A DNA stretch of 64,000 bases from Syngnathus acus (GCF_901709675.1 NC_051089.1:4008476-4072475), one strand, 5' to 3'. Counted from the stretch's first letter, positions 47,602-61,500 are shown. Numbers and translations are program-made. Notes: generated by a model from the letters alone, not told the origin.

Positions 47602-50454
47602 GTAAAAGATGCGCTCGGAGCCTTGAGAGTTTTTCTATTATGGGCTCATGTTACACTCCCAGCTTGCTTTCTCCATTTTCCCGCGCGTGGGTTTCTGAGT
47701 GGGGATGTTCCAATGAGTGCTAGCTGTGCATGTGTGCAAGGGTGTTGACCCCGCACGTCCCCCAACCATATGTCAGAGGCAGCCTGTGGATCTCTTGAAG
47801 CTGTTGAGAATTTCTTGTTGCTTTTTATTGCACTTAGTTTGAAGGCTATTGAGAAGAGTCCGGGCTATAAAGTCAAACGATGAGGAAAGCTGGAATATAG
47901 TGAATAAAGTTTGCGGTGTTGATTATAAAGTCTTTAAATTGGGGTATTTTTTTGGAAGAATGACAATTTACATAAAAATGAGAACTTCCTTCAGGCAGTG
48001 GAGGAACTTTGAACTGGAACGACATCTCATGGTTTTTGTCGATAGTGCAGTTTTCTTACAATGCCAACTTGAAACCAGACTGTTTGTCTGTTTGTGTGCG
48101 GTTGTCACAAATAATGACCGTGCTCGTTTGGAAAAGCAAAACATGGAGATCCCTCTACTATTTTCTGCTGTTACATAACCAGCATCTTGAGATCATTTTT
48201 CCACTTGATTTGCAGCGGTGCAGTCGACATCTCTCCGTTTCAACTTATATACTCATATTGTGATTCCTGCAGGTTCAAAAACTTGAACTTGAGTGACGTC
48301 CAAACTGGGGTAAAAGAGAATAAAAAAAAAAGCAATACAGTATTGATTTTGTTTCATTGGGAGGCTTTGTAGAAAACCTTTGCAGTGAATAAAATCTTGT
48401 CTTCTGCAGAAACTCTTTATTTGGACCTGGAGATGAATTTGATTTAAATCTTAAGATGTCATTTGCCTTCCATTGGGAATGTACATTTCCCATCATTAAG
48501 CTACAACAAAGGAGGATAGAATTCCTAACATCTATGAACATGCTAATATTTGTGGCTAGAATGGCGATGAGCATCATCACACATGCAGCAGGAGGCAGCA
48601 TGCAGGTGTTATCAAGACACGGAGAGCCCCCCCCCCCCACCACACCCACCCTTCAATGCCGTGACATTCAATGGCTCTACTCAGTTGTTGACCTCCAGAT
48701 GGCTTCTCAGATGCGGCGGGCCAACGTGTGTGACCGAGCAAGACGAGAAACAGACTTGGTTTGCTAAAGATAATTAACTGATTCACTGCCAGTTTAGATC
48801 TTAGACATCTATAGGCGTCATTGGGAGTGAACGGGTTCTTGTTTAGTCAGCAGAAGACACGAGGCAGTTTGTTTCTCAGCTTGGATAAGTGAGGGGACTT
48901 GTTGCCCGCAGGAAATAAACAGATTCTTGTTGCTAAGTGCTGCAAACCAATCTTGATTGATGGCTTTTAAAATGGGGATGACTAGAAGAACGAAAACCTT
49001 GACACAACACTCGGCCCGGACTCCTTACAAGGTTTTTTTTTTCCATTTGAGGTCATCTGATATGTTGACGGGAAGAAAGAAAGAAATGTGGCAGGAAATG
49101 GGAGTGATAATGAGGTTGGGGTCTTGATGGAACATGATTGGCTGGCTGCTGTCATGTGATTTATGGTCAGTGACAGTCAATGACCCCGTACCGTAATCAT
49201 CTTGATGCTATTGTTAGTCTTTGTAAATCTCAAAATGCTCCAGATGCTTTATCAGATGGCTTGTAAAATATTGGGAAAATCTAAATATAAAAATCTGTGA
49301 CAGAATCACGGCTTTTGCCATGGACCCCGGAGCAGACTTAATCCAAATTTACAAATCTATGTTTTTTTTAAACAGGCAGATGCGAGAAAAAAACAGGCAC
49401 AATGCGAGAAAGCGCAACAAAAGGTCAGCATAACACAAATGGACAAGGCAACCGGAGCAAGAGACATGAATGGAGCCGCAATTGAAAATAAATAACAACA
49501 ATGATGCAATAACTCTCCAACGTAGGGAATCAAATGTATTTACAGCAGCCAAGAACAACACACGAGACAAAAACCGCCAGCACTGAAGGAAGACTATAAT
49601 CAATCGAATTTAGTGGCTACGACAAGGTACAACGAGCACATGAGAGGAAGCAAACATTTGACACCGCCGCCACCGAGATGTAGTTCACCCTAAATAGCTG
49701 CTGGTTGTAACAGAAGTCAAGGCTCCGCCCACTCCAGCACACAAATGACAAGAGACGATTACAAAAGTAGTCAAACCAGAAAACAACAATAAAAACTAAG
49801 AAATAAAACATTATGGTTTAACTGTTCTCTAGTCAAGCTGGAGCCCAGATTGGAACCTCCAAACTGTTGGACAGATATGCTAAGCATTTATATTCATATT
49901 CTAAGTCAAATTATGTTTCCACTGTGGAAGCTTGGATGAAGCACAGCTGTTTAACATTGCACAAAAACGGCATGTTTTATGTTTTTTGCCCTTGGCGAAG
50001 GTCTACCCTTCATCATGTATTCATCCAGTTTTACTTATTTCCCAGCAAGTTAAATATAATTAAATATAAGCCTGCAAATGTAATTAGATATGTATTTTGA
50101 ATAATTACCAATCCTGCCTACCTCCCCGTGGCGGGGGCGACTGGGTATGTGTGTGTATGCATGTGTGTGTGTATAAATAGTGGGAGCAGCAAAAAAAAGT
50201 GTGGGAGGGAGAAGAAATGAAAGAGAAGATGAAGGAGCTTGTGTGTCTGTGTCCAAGCCTCAAGGATACATAAAATGAAAGACAGGGAGACACCGATGTG
50301 TGCATGGGAAGGGTGTATGAAACAGCAAGAATGCAAACGTGTGTGTGTGTGTGGTTGGGGGTGTGTCTGTAGGTGTATATGAGAGTTAGCAAAAAATCTA
50401 AATTACTCAATTTAGTAGGGTTATTTTGAATTTTGTTTTTTTGGGGAAAAAAAT

Positions 50455-50512
50455 CCGCCATGTACTGAAGCTGCGATAATTGAACCGTGATGTAGCGAGG
50501 GGTTACTGTAAC
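50455..50512. mobile_element. single terminus of a TA-type miniature transposon
   Basis: The reverse complement begins TACAGTAACCCCTCGCTACA, a terminus shape seen in fish and mammalian pogo-like miniature elements. A related but diverged end lies at 55798-55845 (TACAGTAATCCCTTGGTACA when reversed). No matching second end is visible here. Confidence 0.45.
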
Positions 50513-51145
50513 GTCATGTGGAATACAAGGCAGGTCACGCCAACGTTGTCACTTCCTGGTTCCTCGTGCATCTTTTCACACTAGCTCCTCCCACCAGACC
50601 TCCCAGATGTGCTTTATATTTAAAGTGGGATTAAATTAAAGGCAAATATGATGAACGTTGTTACTCTTTGCAACTTTGTCGATAAAGGAACGGGGAGATG
50701 TTTGCGCAGTTTGTTGTGGTGTTAGGAATTTAAAATGGGCACAAAATCATTTGGAAGTACATAATTGTGCATTAGTACATTTTTGGGATAGAAATGATCT
50801 TTCATTGTTTGTCCCCGTTTTAGTGTGCAAGCCAAAGCGATAAAAGCAGTAGGCCTACTTTCGCGTGTGTGTGATATCAATTCAGTTGAGGGAAGCGGGT
50901 TATTTAGGCTAGTATGCAAACTATTACTATTGATGAGACTCAAGGGAAGGTGATTAGATTGTGTTGAATAATTGAACAACTGTATGCAGCCGTTTATGTG
51001 ACACGGGTTTAGATACACAGGGTTGATGCTCTGCCAATTATTTTCTGTCTGTTTTGACAGACTGTGGAAAAAAAATCTATTCAAATGGAATATATTTGTG
51101 TGTTCTTTTGTGTTGTCAGTGTTTTAAGTGCTTTGCTTCCATTTG

Positions 51146-51225
51146 ATTTATTTATTTATTTATTCATTTATTTAATCATTTATTTATTTATTTATTCATT
51201 TATTTATTTATCTATCCATTTTTAT

Positions 51226-51281
<56 letters not shown>

Positions 51282-51341
51282 TCCATTTTATTTATTTATT
51301 CAATCCTTTTATTTATTTATTTATCCATCCATTTTATTTAT

Positions 51342-51420
<79 letters not shown>

Positions 51421-51424
51421 CCAT

Positions 51425-51458
<34 letters not shown>

Positions 51459-51460
51459 TA
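51146..51460. repeat. compound (TTTA)n/(TTTC)n/(TGAT)n microsatellite
   Basis: Blocks of TTTA alternate with two long TTTC runs (about 51226-51282 and 51341-51420), ending in a TGAT run. The open frame of Phe/Leu/Ser is a by-product. Confidence 0.97.
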
Positions 51461-52570
51461 TTCGTGGCATATTTGGGCAATTAAAAACACCTTTTTGAGC
51501 AATGTGGTACAGCAAAATCCATGACGGCGACAATGTTGGGTTACGAATTTATAATTGTCACGATATTAAAATTGTTCTAAATTTACACTCCAATGGCCAC
51601 GAGCAGCCCGAAGATAATACTTCTGCACTTTCTGAACAATTCCCCCGAGATCATGTTGCTGTCTATGCGCTTTGCGTCACATGACTTCAGGCACAAGTTA
51701 TCCCGCTTAGAATTTGACTCTGATAAGGATGATCCATGCTGGATAGCTTTTATGTATATATATTTATAGCAGAGCGCATGATGACAATGCCTTTAGAGAA
51801 ACTTTTGCCTCCTTGTTTCGACGTGGGGAGCTGCGGAGGAGCAGCAAGAAAGGAGGAGTGCTCTTTTCATCCTGCTGATGGAGCGGAGCATGATCTGCAC
51901 TTTGATCACAATGAATTATTCCTATCCTCGGCTATAAATACGGTCTGTTTGCAGCAGCTTCGCTCTGGCTTTTCTGCCACTGAATCTGTGCTCGGCGAGA
52001 CACGGCGAGCTCTGATTTCATCTTTAACATGAGAAGTTCAAGGCCGACCTTGGAAGAAAAGAATCTTTGCTGATGAGTTCCTGTGGGAGTGGAGCTTTAG
52101 GAACAGTAAACAATAAGAAGAAAGTCACACGTTGGGTTCTTAACATTCATCCTCACGGCGTGCAATTTCAAAAATGAATCACGATCATTTGGCCTCGTCA
52201 AGCTCGCCCCGCCCAGAAAGCGTGGCGCTGTCAACCCATCACCTCTAACGGGAACCAAAGGTCACCTTTTAATTATTCATTCAGGATGTCCAACAAAGCC
52301 AGCCGCCTGTTATTTAGGGTGCGGGAGACCCGCTGAATAATTCAACAGGAGGATTCTCTTTCCTCCCGCAGTTTGGGAGAGTCTCACCTACACCCCTGCT
52401 GCTTCTCAGCTGACCTTGAAGCAGCTCCATGCAGAGATGCTACAAATCTCATTTCAATTGCTGCAAATACGGCTTATCCCTTCAATACGACCAACCAATC
52501 ACTATCCAGAAGACTAAAATGTCAGCAAAATGATCAATTCCCCCCAAAACACAAAATCAATTAAAAACGA

Positions 52571-52805
52571 CCGTATTTTCCGCACTATAAGGCGCACCGG
52601 ATTATAAGGCGCACCTTCAACGAATGGCCCATTTTAAAACTTTGTCCATATATAAGATATATACATTTGGTCCGCGGGCCGGACTTTGGACACGCCTGCT
52701 GTAGTGGCTCAATATTGGTCCATATATAAGGCGCACCTGATTATAAGGCGGCTTTTGAGAAAATGGGAGGTTTTTAGGTGCGCCTTATAGTGCGGAAAAT
52801 ACGGT
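52571..52805. mobile_element. 235-bp miniature inverted-repeat transposon
   Basis: The terminal repeats CCGTATTTTCCGCACTATAA and the exact complement continue imperfectly inward (GGCGCACC). Internal GGCGCACC/ATTATAAGG repeats are present. The right flank has TA and the left GA, so a TA duplication is possible only with one change. The termini resemble family 1 (CCGTAATTTTCGGACTATAA) in layout but differ in sequence. Confidence 0.8.
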
Positions 52806-54893
52806 AGCTATCAAACTCAAAACTTCATTAGTCAAACTGCTTACAAACTAACTGAAATGCCACAATTGAATTTATAATTATTATTCATCATGTTACCGCT
52901 AGACCTGCGCCACAGTACGTCAGGCAGGTGTTTGTTTTGAAAATATACAAATAAATAAAAAAAAGGAGCTTAGCAGGCTTTGTATTTCGCGACACTATCC
53001 GCCGACAATGACTCCTAACCGGCTTTTCGCAAGATGCGAGCGGAGTTTATTGGCGCCGAAGTGGCCAAATCAGACATTAATGCTATTAAAGTGCATTAAA
53101 GCGAGGAGCGCTGTAACTTGTGAGTCACTTTCCCCGCGAGGATTAGAGGGAGGGAGAGAGAGAGCCTTGTCTCGTTCCCCGGCAGGCAGCGGTGCGAGCG
53201 ACGGACGGATGACGGAGCGCAGACAAAGTGTGCGACACCCACCGAGTGACAGCAAGAGAGACAGACTAACTCCATCATGCCTGAATAATAAATACACGCA
53301 CACCAGCGATACAGTACAAAATGTCTCATGCGACGAATGGCAGCCAGCCCAGAAGCATGTTTGTCATGACGGTGACGCCGTTTCCCGTAATAACCATCAG
53401 ACTCATTCGGGTTTTCTAAAATGTTTTCTAAATACTCAATATTATTGGTTGATGTTTTGCTTGAGGGACAAAATAAACACAATGAAAATGTTACATTTGA
53501 TTTAAGAAAAAAATATAAGGAGAGTTGGGGTATTAGAGACCCTAAAAAGTGAATTGATAATAGTGTACATTGGTGTACATTATACAGTTGGGGGGAAAAA
53601 AGTACTGAAAAACGTGCACTAGCAGGAACTAGGAAGGGAAGGGGAGGGAAGGAAAAACAAATAATAAGAATGGTCACACTCTCCCTTCAACAGTCAGTAT
53701 GTATGGACAGTTTGGAGACAAAGTCAAAGAAAGAAGACATCAATTTTTCAGTTTATGGATGTGATGTTTGCTCATCTCTACACTCAAGTGAACGATACCT
53801 GCTTGTCTACCATTACGAGGATTCATTTATGTTCATTTAACCAGCATGCAGGAAAAAAATGGATCCACAAGAACAGAACTTTTGAAAGCATGGTATTGGG
53901 TAAATCAACCTCAGCGGGATATAATGGAGATGCAAGTTGCCATTTGATTGTTGAATTTTGACTTTGAACGGTTTAAATGAACTAAATATGGAATCTTCTA
54001 AGTAAGGTGTTGATAATAATGAATAAATTATTCCAGCTATCATTAAATCTGCTTTGTGGGCAAACCTCGGTCATATCACGCCGGCTATTAGTGCAATGTC
54101 CCCCCCCCACACCATTTACTGTAAGTGTCGCTTTACGCAGGAAACTGAAGCATGTAATTGTGATTCATGCCATAATTATCTCACAATAAATCACAGCAGT
54201 TATAATAATAATGCATCCTCCCTCCATTTCAAGTCAATAGAAACACCTTGATTATTATTTAATATTTGCTGTCAAGTGATCAATGAGTGCGCTGTCATAA
54301 TTACACTCCCGGCGCGAAAGACGTCTTTTTGTTATCCGCCTCTCTGCGTGATTAAACAGCCTACAGAGGCAGGGAGCGGCACTCATTCAATTAGTCTGTC
54401 ATCGAGCACATTTAATTACATGCAACGCCTGCCCTGTTTGACCCTACGGGCAAAGCGGGGACCCTCTTACCTGGGAAATAGCACAGCGTGGGCGTCCATC
54501 ACCCGGCAGAATGTTATTAAAAATGTACACACCCTTATATGCGGCAGTCTAAGATTAAAGGATTTTCACTCCTCTTGGGACGAGTGCATAAGCGAGAGGG
54601 AGAGCGCTGAGAATGGCCCGTCCGCCCCGAGACATTCGCTCGCGGCTGGCCCCCTCGCTCCGGCCGGTCAAGGTCAACTCCGAGTCGTTTGTACAGTCCA
54701 TCTGCATGAGGACCTCAGTGAGGATTTTAAAAGCAACAGGTCTTTTTCATCTTGCCAAAGCTTCGATTGAAAACTAATTGAAATAAAAACTTGTAGCGTT
54801 CTCAGCGCTCGAAATATTTTTGATGTTCACAAAATGTTTCATTTTCCTGAAAATATTTTAGCCTCGGCGAAGTTGACTTTATTACAAAAACAT

Positions 54894-55679
54894 GTAAGTT
54901 AGCTTTGTTAAAGAGAAATAATAACCCTGACAACCATCTTCGACGTTCACATAAACTTGTAAATTAAAGCGACAGTGTGTATTATTTTGTGCCATCTAGT
55001 GGCGAATTAATGCAATGACCTAAAATCAAAGCATGTATATTTTGAAGGTTGGCTAAATTGTCTCATTGTGGAAGTTAAATAAAATCATGATTTTTTTGTT
55101 GACTTCTTTTAATATTTGCCACAAATATTTTTCAAATTGAGAATAAAATTAAGTGCCAGTATTCCATTTTAAGCATTTTAAACAGGAAAGTGGAAAAAAA
55201 AAAGTGCTGTTGCGACCATGTTGCAGCCCCCCCCCAACAGCGCACCTTTAGAGATGATCAAAGTTATTAGTCGTTCTACCATGGCCTCTTCCTAAAATGT
55301 CATGGCATTTAGGAGAGGAGACGTTTCACGCTGCAGCCCAAATGTGAACCTGCAGGTGGCGCTAGAGGTAGAAGTGGGCCAGCCAAAGTCGTTAGGCCGG
55401 AGCACGAATGTCAGTAAAAATGTCACATGAATCAACTTAAAGGTTGACAGATGGTTTCAGTCTGGTGGATGTGACGGCAGTTTCGGACTTGCTTTAATCA
55501 TTTTTAGGGATTAAGTAGTTTTGAAATTGAAAGTGTCTTCAAATTAGAGCAATTTAAATCGCTGGCAATTCTAAACGGAAAGCAGGGTCACACATTTCTC
55601 AGAACTTCTTGTCGCAGTATAAAACTTTGTGTCGTTTGGTTCATCAGGCCATTCAAAAACTAGGCGAGTTTAAATCTAC
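54894..55679. repeat. direct duplication, copy A
   Basis: Begins GTAAGTTAGCTTTGTTAAAG and ends GCGAGTTTAAATCTAC. It is nearly identical to 57813-58576 apart from an extra ~40 bp near 54921-54961 and small indels. No coding content is seen. Confidence 0.93.
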
Positions 55680-56309
55680 TGTAATCTTCGGACTATAAAT
55701 CGTGTTTTTTTCCATAGTTTGGGTGGGAGGGGGCGATTTATAATAAGGAGCGATTTATTTCTTTTTTTTCAAAACTTTCCCTCCCCCAAAGAAAAGTGAA
55801 ACCGCGATAAACGAACCGCGATGTACCAAGGGATTACTGTAATTTGAATCTCAAGTGACGTCAGCAGCGCGACGCGGTGTGGCACGGCGGTTGTTTACAT
55901 AAAGGACAAAGATTCGCTCACGGGATGACGAAGATGACGAAGGACCCCACGTACTACCGGCATCATTAGCGGCTTTGTTTCTAAGTGACACGGCGGACGA
56001 AGAGTTTGAAGGATTTAAGGACTTGGAATGACACAGTTTGAAAAACTATTATGGCTTTTACGCACGCCCGGTCCTCTTCTATGAAGCTCTCTTTCATCTC
56101 CGTGAATGGAAGTCGAGAGCCGGCCCTCGGCCGGGTGAGTATCCGGGGACGGTGGATGGGGCTCGGTCATGGCTTTTACGCACGCCTGCTCTCTTCCACT
56201 TCCGTGGCTGGAAGTCCACGCCGCCACACGCCTGGAAGTTTGTTTTGTTAAATAAAGAGCCGTTTACCAAACCCACGTCTTTCCTTGAACTTTGTTAACG
56301 CTACAATAT

Positions 56310-57540
56310 AGTTATATACTAGATCTGTGGAATAACGACGAGGCTGACGTCAGGGCGCACGCGCGGCGTTGTTGACAAAGGACGAGGAATTTGATCGATG
56401 GATTTAATGATTTAGAGTGCACAGATGGTTTGATAATACTATTGCTTATATAATAGTTATTTGATATCTAATTTATATATCGTTATATGGGCCTGTGGAA
56501 TATTTTGAAGTGTGCGCACCCATTGTTGACAAAGGACAATTGATGGATTTAATGATTTGGAGTGACACAGATGGTTTGATAGCATTATTGCTTATATACC
56601 GTGTTTTTCCATGCAAAATGCGCCCCCGTGCATAATACGCACCCTAAAAATGGCATGTCGATGCTGGAAAAAAGCCTGTACCCATGTATAATACGCACCC
56701 AAATTTTGACTCTTACTTAAGTCCGTAAACGTAAAATTATTTCAGAAAAAAGATCATCTTTGGGAACAACCGGATGTTATTCTGCCGGTCAGTATCACTG
56801 CGCATGCGCTAGCAAACTCGATAGCGAAGAAATGTTTCGGATTTGTGTAGGGTACATTGTGACAGCAAACGAGCAGGTGATCGAGCAAGCGTCTGATACG
56901 AGAGCATTGTGTTCGTATGGAGCGTGTTTGAAGTGAACAGCAGAGAAGAAAGGAACAAGGCAAAGTGTTGTGAAATAAAATATTACCTGGAATACGCATT
57001 TTGTTATTAGCCGATTGAAACTGCTAATTAAACTGTGAATTGAAACTAATAGGTAGAGAACTGAACTCTCGCTCTTTATATAGCTGACGTGTCTTGCGCA
57101 TCCGTTCTGCGCAAACTGTAATGGCGGCCTCCGTATGATATCCGGTCTGCGATGGAGATTAAAAAACAAACAATATTTGACAATAACACACCATCAAGGA
57201 TTGCACCATCGCATCAAACAATGTGTCGTCAATTATGAATTTTACTGACTAAGTGTGTTGGGCAGGATGGCTGAATGCGATGCGCGATTGACAACAAACA
57301 AGAAGAAAGGTGTGATTTCAAGTAACCCAGATTTTAGGACAATAAATTAGTTACATTTTGCGCATTATGCATGGAAAAACACGGTAATAGTTATTTGATG
57401 TATAATTTATATATCGTTATATGGGCCTGTGGAATATTTTGAAGTGCAAGCGCCGTCAGCGGCGCGCACGCATTGTTGACAAAGGACGATCGATGGATTT
57501 AATGAATTGGAGTGACACAGATGGTTTTATTAACGTGTTA
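56310..57540. repeat. diverged 145-162-bp tandem repeats
   Basis: At least three units share GGGCCTGTGGAATA, TTGTTGACAAAGGAC and GATGGATTTAATGA. GATGG landmarks are at 56397, 56542 and 57492; the last lies beyond a 786-bp insertion. Confidence 0.75.
56599..57384. mobile_element. 786-bp TA-flanked transposon (family 2) nested in the repeats
   Basis: The ends are CCGTGTTTTTCCATGCAAAA and an inverted partner ending CATGGAAAAACACGG, with TA on both sides (56597-56598, 57385-57386). Removing the element and one TA restores CTTATATAATAGTTATTTG, exactly as in the intact sister repeat near 56445. No full transposase is visible. Confidence 0.85.
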
Positions 57541-57812
57541 TTTATGTAATAGTTTTTTGAATAACTCTGAATGTTACGTCAGGGCCGTTCTCAGCTCTTC
57601 GTTTGTGTTTATGTTACGTTAGCATACCTATCGTTTAGCCTGTTGTTGCTCGTTCATGACTGTTCTTGGTGTTGGATTTTGTCGAATAAATTGCCCCCCA
57701 AAATGCAACTTATACTCCGGAGCGACTTATATATGTTTTTTTTCCACTTTTTTGGGCATTTTATGGCTGATGCGACTTGTACTCCGGAGCGACTTATCGT
57801 CCGAAAATTACG

Positions 57813-58576
57813 GTAAGTTAGCTTTGTTAAAGAGAAATGAAATTGTAAATTAAAGGGACAGTGTGTATTATTTTGTGCCATCTAGTGGTGAACTAATGCA
57901 ATGACCTAAATTCAAAGCATGTATATTTTGAAGGTTGGCTAAACTGTCTCATTGTGGAAGTTAAATAAGCGCAGTCATGATTTTTTTGTTGGCTTCGTTT
58001 AATATTTGCCACGAATATTTTTCAAGTTGAGAATAAAATCAAGCGCCAGTATTCCATTTTAAGCATTTTAAAAAGGAAAGTGGAAAAAAATAAGTGCTGT
58101 TGCGACCATGTTGCAGCCCACTCCCCCCAACAGCGCACCTTTAGAGATGATCAAAGTTATTAGTCGTTCTACCATGGCCTCTTCCTAAAATGTCATGGCA
58201 TTTAAGAGAGGAGACGTTTCACGCTGCAGCCCAAATGTGAACCTGCAGGTGGCGCTAGAGGTAGAAGTGGGCCAGCCAAAGTCGTTAGGCCGGAGCACGA
58301 ATGTCAGTAAAAATGTCACATGAATCAACTTAAAGGTTGACAGATGGTTTCAGTCTGGTGGATGTGACGGCAGTTTCGGACTTGCGTTAATCATTTTTAG
58401 GGATTAAGTAGTTTTGAAATTGAAAGTGTTTTCAAATTAGAGCAATTTAAATCGCTGGCAATTCTAAACGGAAAGCAGGGTCACACATTTCTCAGAACCT
58501 CTTGTCGCAGTATAAAACTTTGTTTGTGTCGTTTGGTTCATCAGGCCATTCAAAAACTAGGCGAGTTTAAATCTAC
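57813..58576. repeat. direct duplication, copy B
   Basis: Partner of 54894-55679. Both contain the block TGCAGGTGGCGCTAGAGGTA and the same ending. High identity indicates a recent event or gene conversion. Confidence 0.93.
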
Positions 58577-61500
58577 GTCTTATTCAAGGCCAAATAATCA
58601 ACTTGATTATATTTTCTCAGCGCTCTTCAACTAGGCCGTGTGTTTCGACTTGATCTTCACTCTCGTCGTGGGATTCTTGTTGTCTCCCGAGGAAGTGACT
58701 GCTGGTACCTCTTCAAAGCGGGGAGCCGCATGACCTTGTTGAGTTTTAATTTGCCCGGGCTCTTTTTTCCTCTCGGCCGTTTGAATTCGACCTTGCGACG
58801 CCGCGAGCGTAAATTGATTCAGCATGAAAAGTTTGATCCTCCGTTTTTAAGACACCAGAGGGGAACCCCGTTCAGAAGCTTTTTTTGCTGATTCATGGTT
58901 GGGGGAAAGGATTTTCGTCTCAATGAAGTCGTCAGCTCTTATGAAATCTCACAAAATAGGTCCGGAACATATTGGTAAAAAAAAAATAAAAAAGCATAGG
59001 AATTATTCTAAAATAGATTTTCATTTACGGGTGGGTGAAAAAACTGTCATGGACAGCCTATTAAAAAAAAACTTGAAATGCCAACACTAGTATTTCTTAA
59101 AAAGCACCTTGAACGTGTGAAGTCTATATTTTCGAGACGCATCTTTTATTTTATGAGGTTAGCGTGAGTTATAGTGTGTTTAAGGCGACGTGGCAACAAT
59201 ATCACGGCGTCAATGTTCTTCACACTGGTTTCTCATGTGCATGCATCAAAACCATCAGAGCTGTGAGGTGTGGAAATAGAAGCTTGATATTTGATGTGGC
59301 GGAAAAGGGCATCCAGGAGGGAGAAAGGGCACCTGTGCATCCCCGTAGCATACACAAGTATACGCTGTATACATTCCATTTAGGCATATTAGATCACGAG
59401 GATGAAAATAACGGATAATAACAAAAACAAACTTACAAAAAGAAAGAACTAAAAGGAAAAATCAAAATTCGGATTAATATGAAACATGTTAGCAAAGATG
59501 TTAGCAATACCGACAAATAGTCATTATTTGTATTTTATTTAATGAATGGATGGTTTCATAATTATTCTGTATTATTATTCTGTCTTCTTATTTAAAAACA
59601 TTTCTTGAGTTAATGGAGAAGGTTTTAGATTGAACATTTGACGCCACAGCATGAGCTAGCTGGATTAGCCGTCGGCGGTAGTTTAAAGCTGGGAGGGTTT
59701 TGTCGCCGTGGTTACGGACTGTCGCCCACCTGTTGGGCAATCTCAGCAGCAAAAAATGAAAATGATGGAGTGATGATTACGCCGTCGCTCAGTTTCCCTC
59801 GCATTAAGTACACCTGCGCTAATGCAATCTCACTTTTAGAAAAACTTGTACTTTTCTCACTCTGTTTGTCTTTGCCATCCGGATGCTTTTGTTTGCTTTC
59901 CTTCATTCCAAACTTTAGAGGAGTATTGATTTTGTATCCTAACGCTAATCCGCATCAATGCCGCTTCCTCCATGCTCGCTCGCCGACCCGCCGAAAGGTC
60001 AGCGTTGGCATTGTTTGTACAGAAGCAGACGAGTTCGCGGAGGCTGGCGTGTTGATGTGACAGATGGCGCTCGCACCCGATGAGTCAGACGTGCAGTTTA
60101 GAGCATCAGAGGGACTTTGGGCTCAAAGTATCCCTTCCATTGCAGTCCAACTCCAAACACTCTTTTGTGTTGTGTTTGGGGCCAGATGCAAACAGAGCAC
60201 AAGTACCTGACTGTACAAATCAATATTTGTTGTTGGGGAAAGCACTTTTGTTTACTTTTCAATCCCACCCTCTGTGCTCTGCTGCACAGCACAGTTTAAA
60301 CTGTTTTTTTTTTTTTTTTCCCTGAGTCGCTTTATTCCCCAGTGATGCTTTTTTTTTTTAAACTTGGTCTGTGTTGCTTTGAAATACTGTTTAAGTGCTT
60401 CATATTTTTGTGCTGGACTTGTAAATGGCTTAATGTTGAGATGTTGGAGGGTACATAAATGCAGTCGTTGCAAACACACTGAGCTCATTATGAAACTCTG
60501 AGAACTTTCTTTCCCTGCACTTAAAGTCGATTGCACCATGCCGGCGTCTGTCTCTATCTGTGATGTGCGGGGAAAAATGTCTGGACTTAAATATACATTG
60601 ATTTTCTATTTTCTAGTCTATTGATTTTCTAGCATTCATATTTTAGATTATGATTAGAGATACAGTTGCTAACTCAACAGTGAGAAGATTTTACCTGGCA
60701 CATGAATGCACCTTTTTTTTCGTATTTGGACTGTCTTGTTATGGATTCAATTTTCAGTTTCGCACCACTACTATGGCAAAGGAAGATGTTTTGCATTTAA
60801 AATTGAAAGTTTGGAAAATATTTGTGACTCGTGTTAATGACATAACATTGCGTTCAGGTCGACACACGGGTCATCGGCGCTTAAAATTACACGCGTCTGC
60901 CATTTTGCACTCTGTCACCTAGGTGTGATCTTCCGGGGTTAATTGCGTACTGATTGAAGATATCAGCATGGGAAGAATCGGCGTTTAATTAAATTATAAT
61001 CTCATTGATGCTGTTTGGTGGCGCAACTTTATGCGGGGCACTTGATGACATCATCATAAAGTATATGATGCTAACTTGTGATGAGATTGATGATTCAACC
61101 CTCGGGGTTCAGTGAGTCAATCTCAGGGGTTCAAACACACCCGATTTATCGTGTAAATTCACGACGATTCATATCTGAACTGCGCTTGCAAAGGTGGCAG
61201 CAGACTGATTTGCAGATCATTTGTTGTGCGTTCATGCATTGTGTTAGTTTTGTTGTTTGAACAAGGTGACGTTCATGCACGGCTCATTTTGTGCACCAGT
61301 AAAAAACATCTATGACTTGAATTTAAAAAAAATAATTGTATTTTTCACTAAAGAGGGGTTCGGGGAATGCGCATATGAATCTGGTGGAGTTCCGTACCTC
61401 CATAAAGGTCAAGAACCACTGGCCTAGTGTAATAAAGTAATTGAGCAATGTTTCCTTGCATTTAAAAAAAAAAAAATGGAAATATTCGTTGACCAGAGAA

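Larger units (their letters stand above)
55679..57813. mobile_element. mosaic element bounded by family 1 termini
   Basis: The left end CTGTAATCTTCGGACTATAA and the inverted right end TTATCGTCCGAAAATTACGG match the two halves of the 171-bp element at 6585. TA lies outside both ends. The 1.9 kb in the middle holds a pogo-like terminus, diverged ~145-162-bp repeats and a second nested element. No transposase frame is seen. Confidence 0.65.

Noticed and set aside
51064-51432. 122-codon Phe/Leu/Ser-rich membrane-like protein
   Set aside because: Translation of a TTTC/TTTA microsatellite.
53096-53677. 193-codon minus-strand open frame
   Set aside because: No recognisable domain, low-complexity composition, inside the chst8 intron and overlapped by another unrelated open frame on the plus strand.
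54894-58576. LTR retrotransposon with copies A and B as LTRs
   Set aside because: The copies lack TG...CA ends, no primer-binding site, polypurine tract or gag/pol frames are present, and the middle is bounded by DNA-transposon termini.
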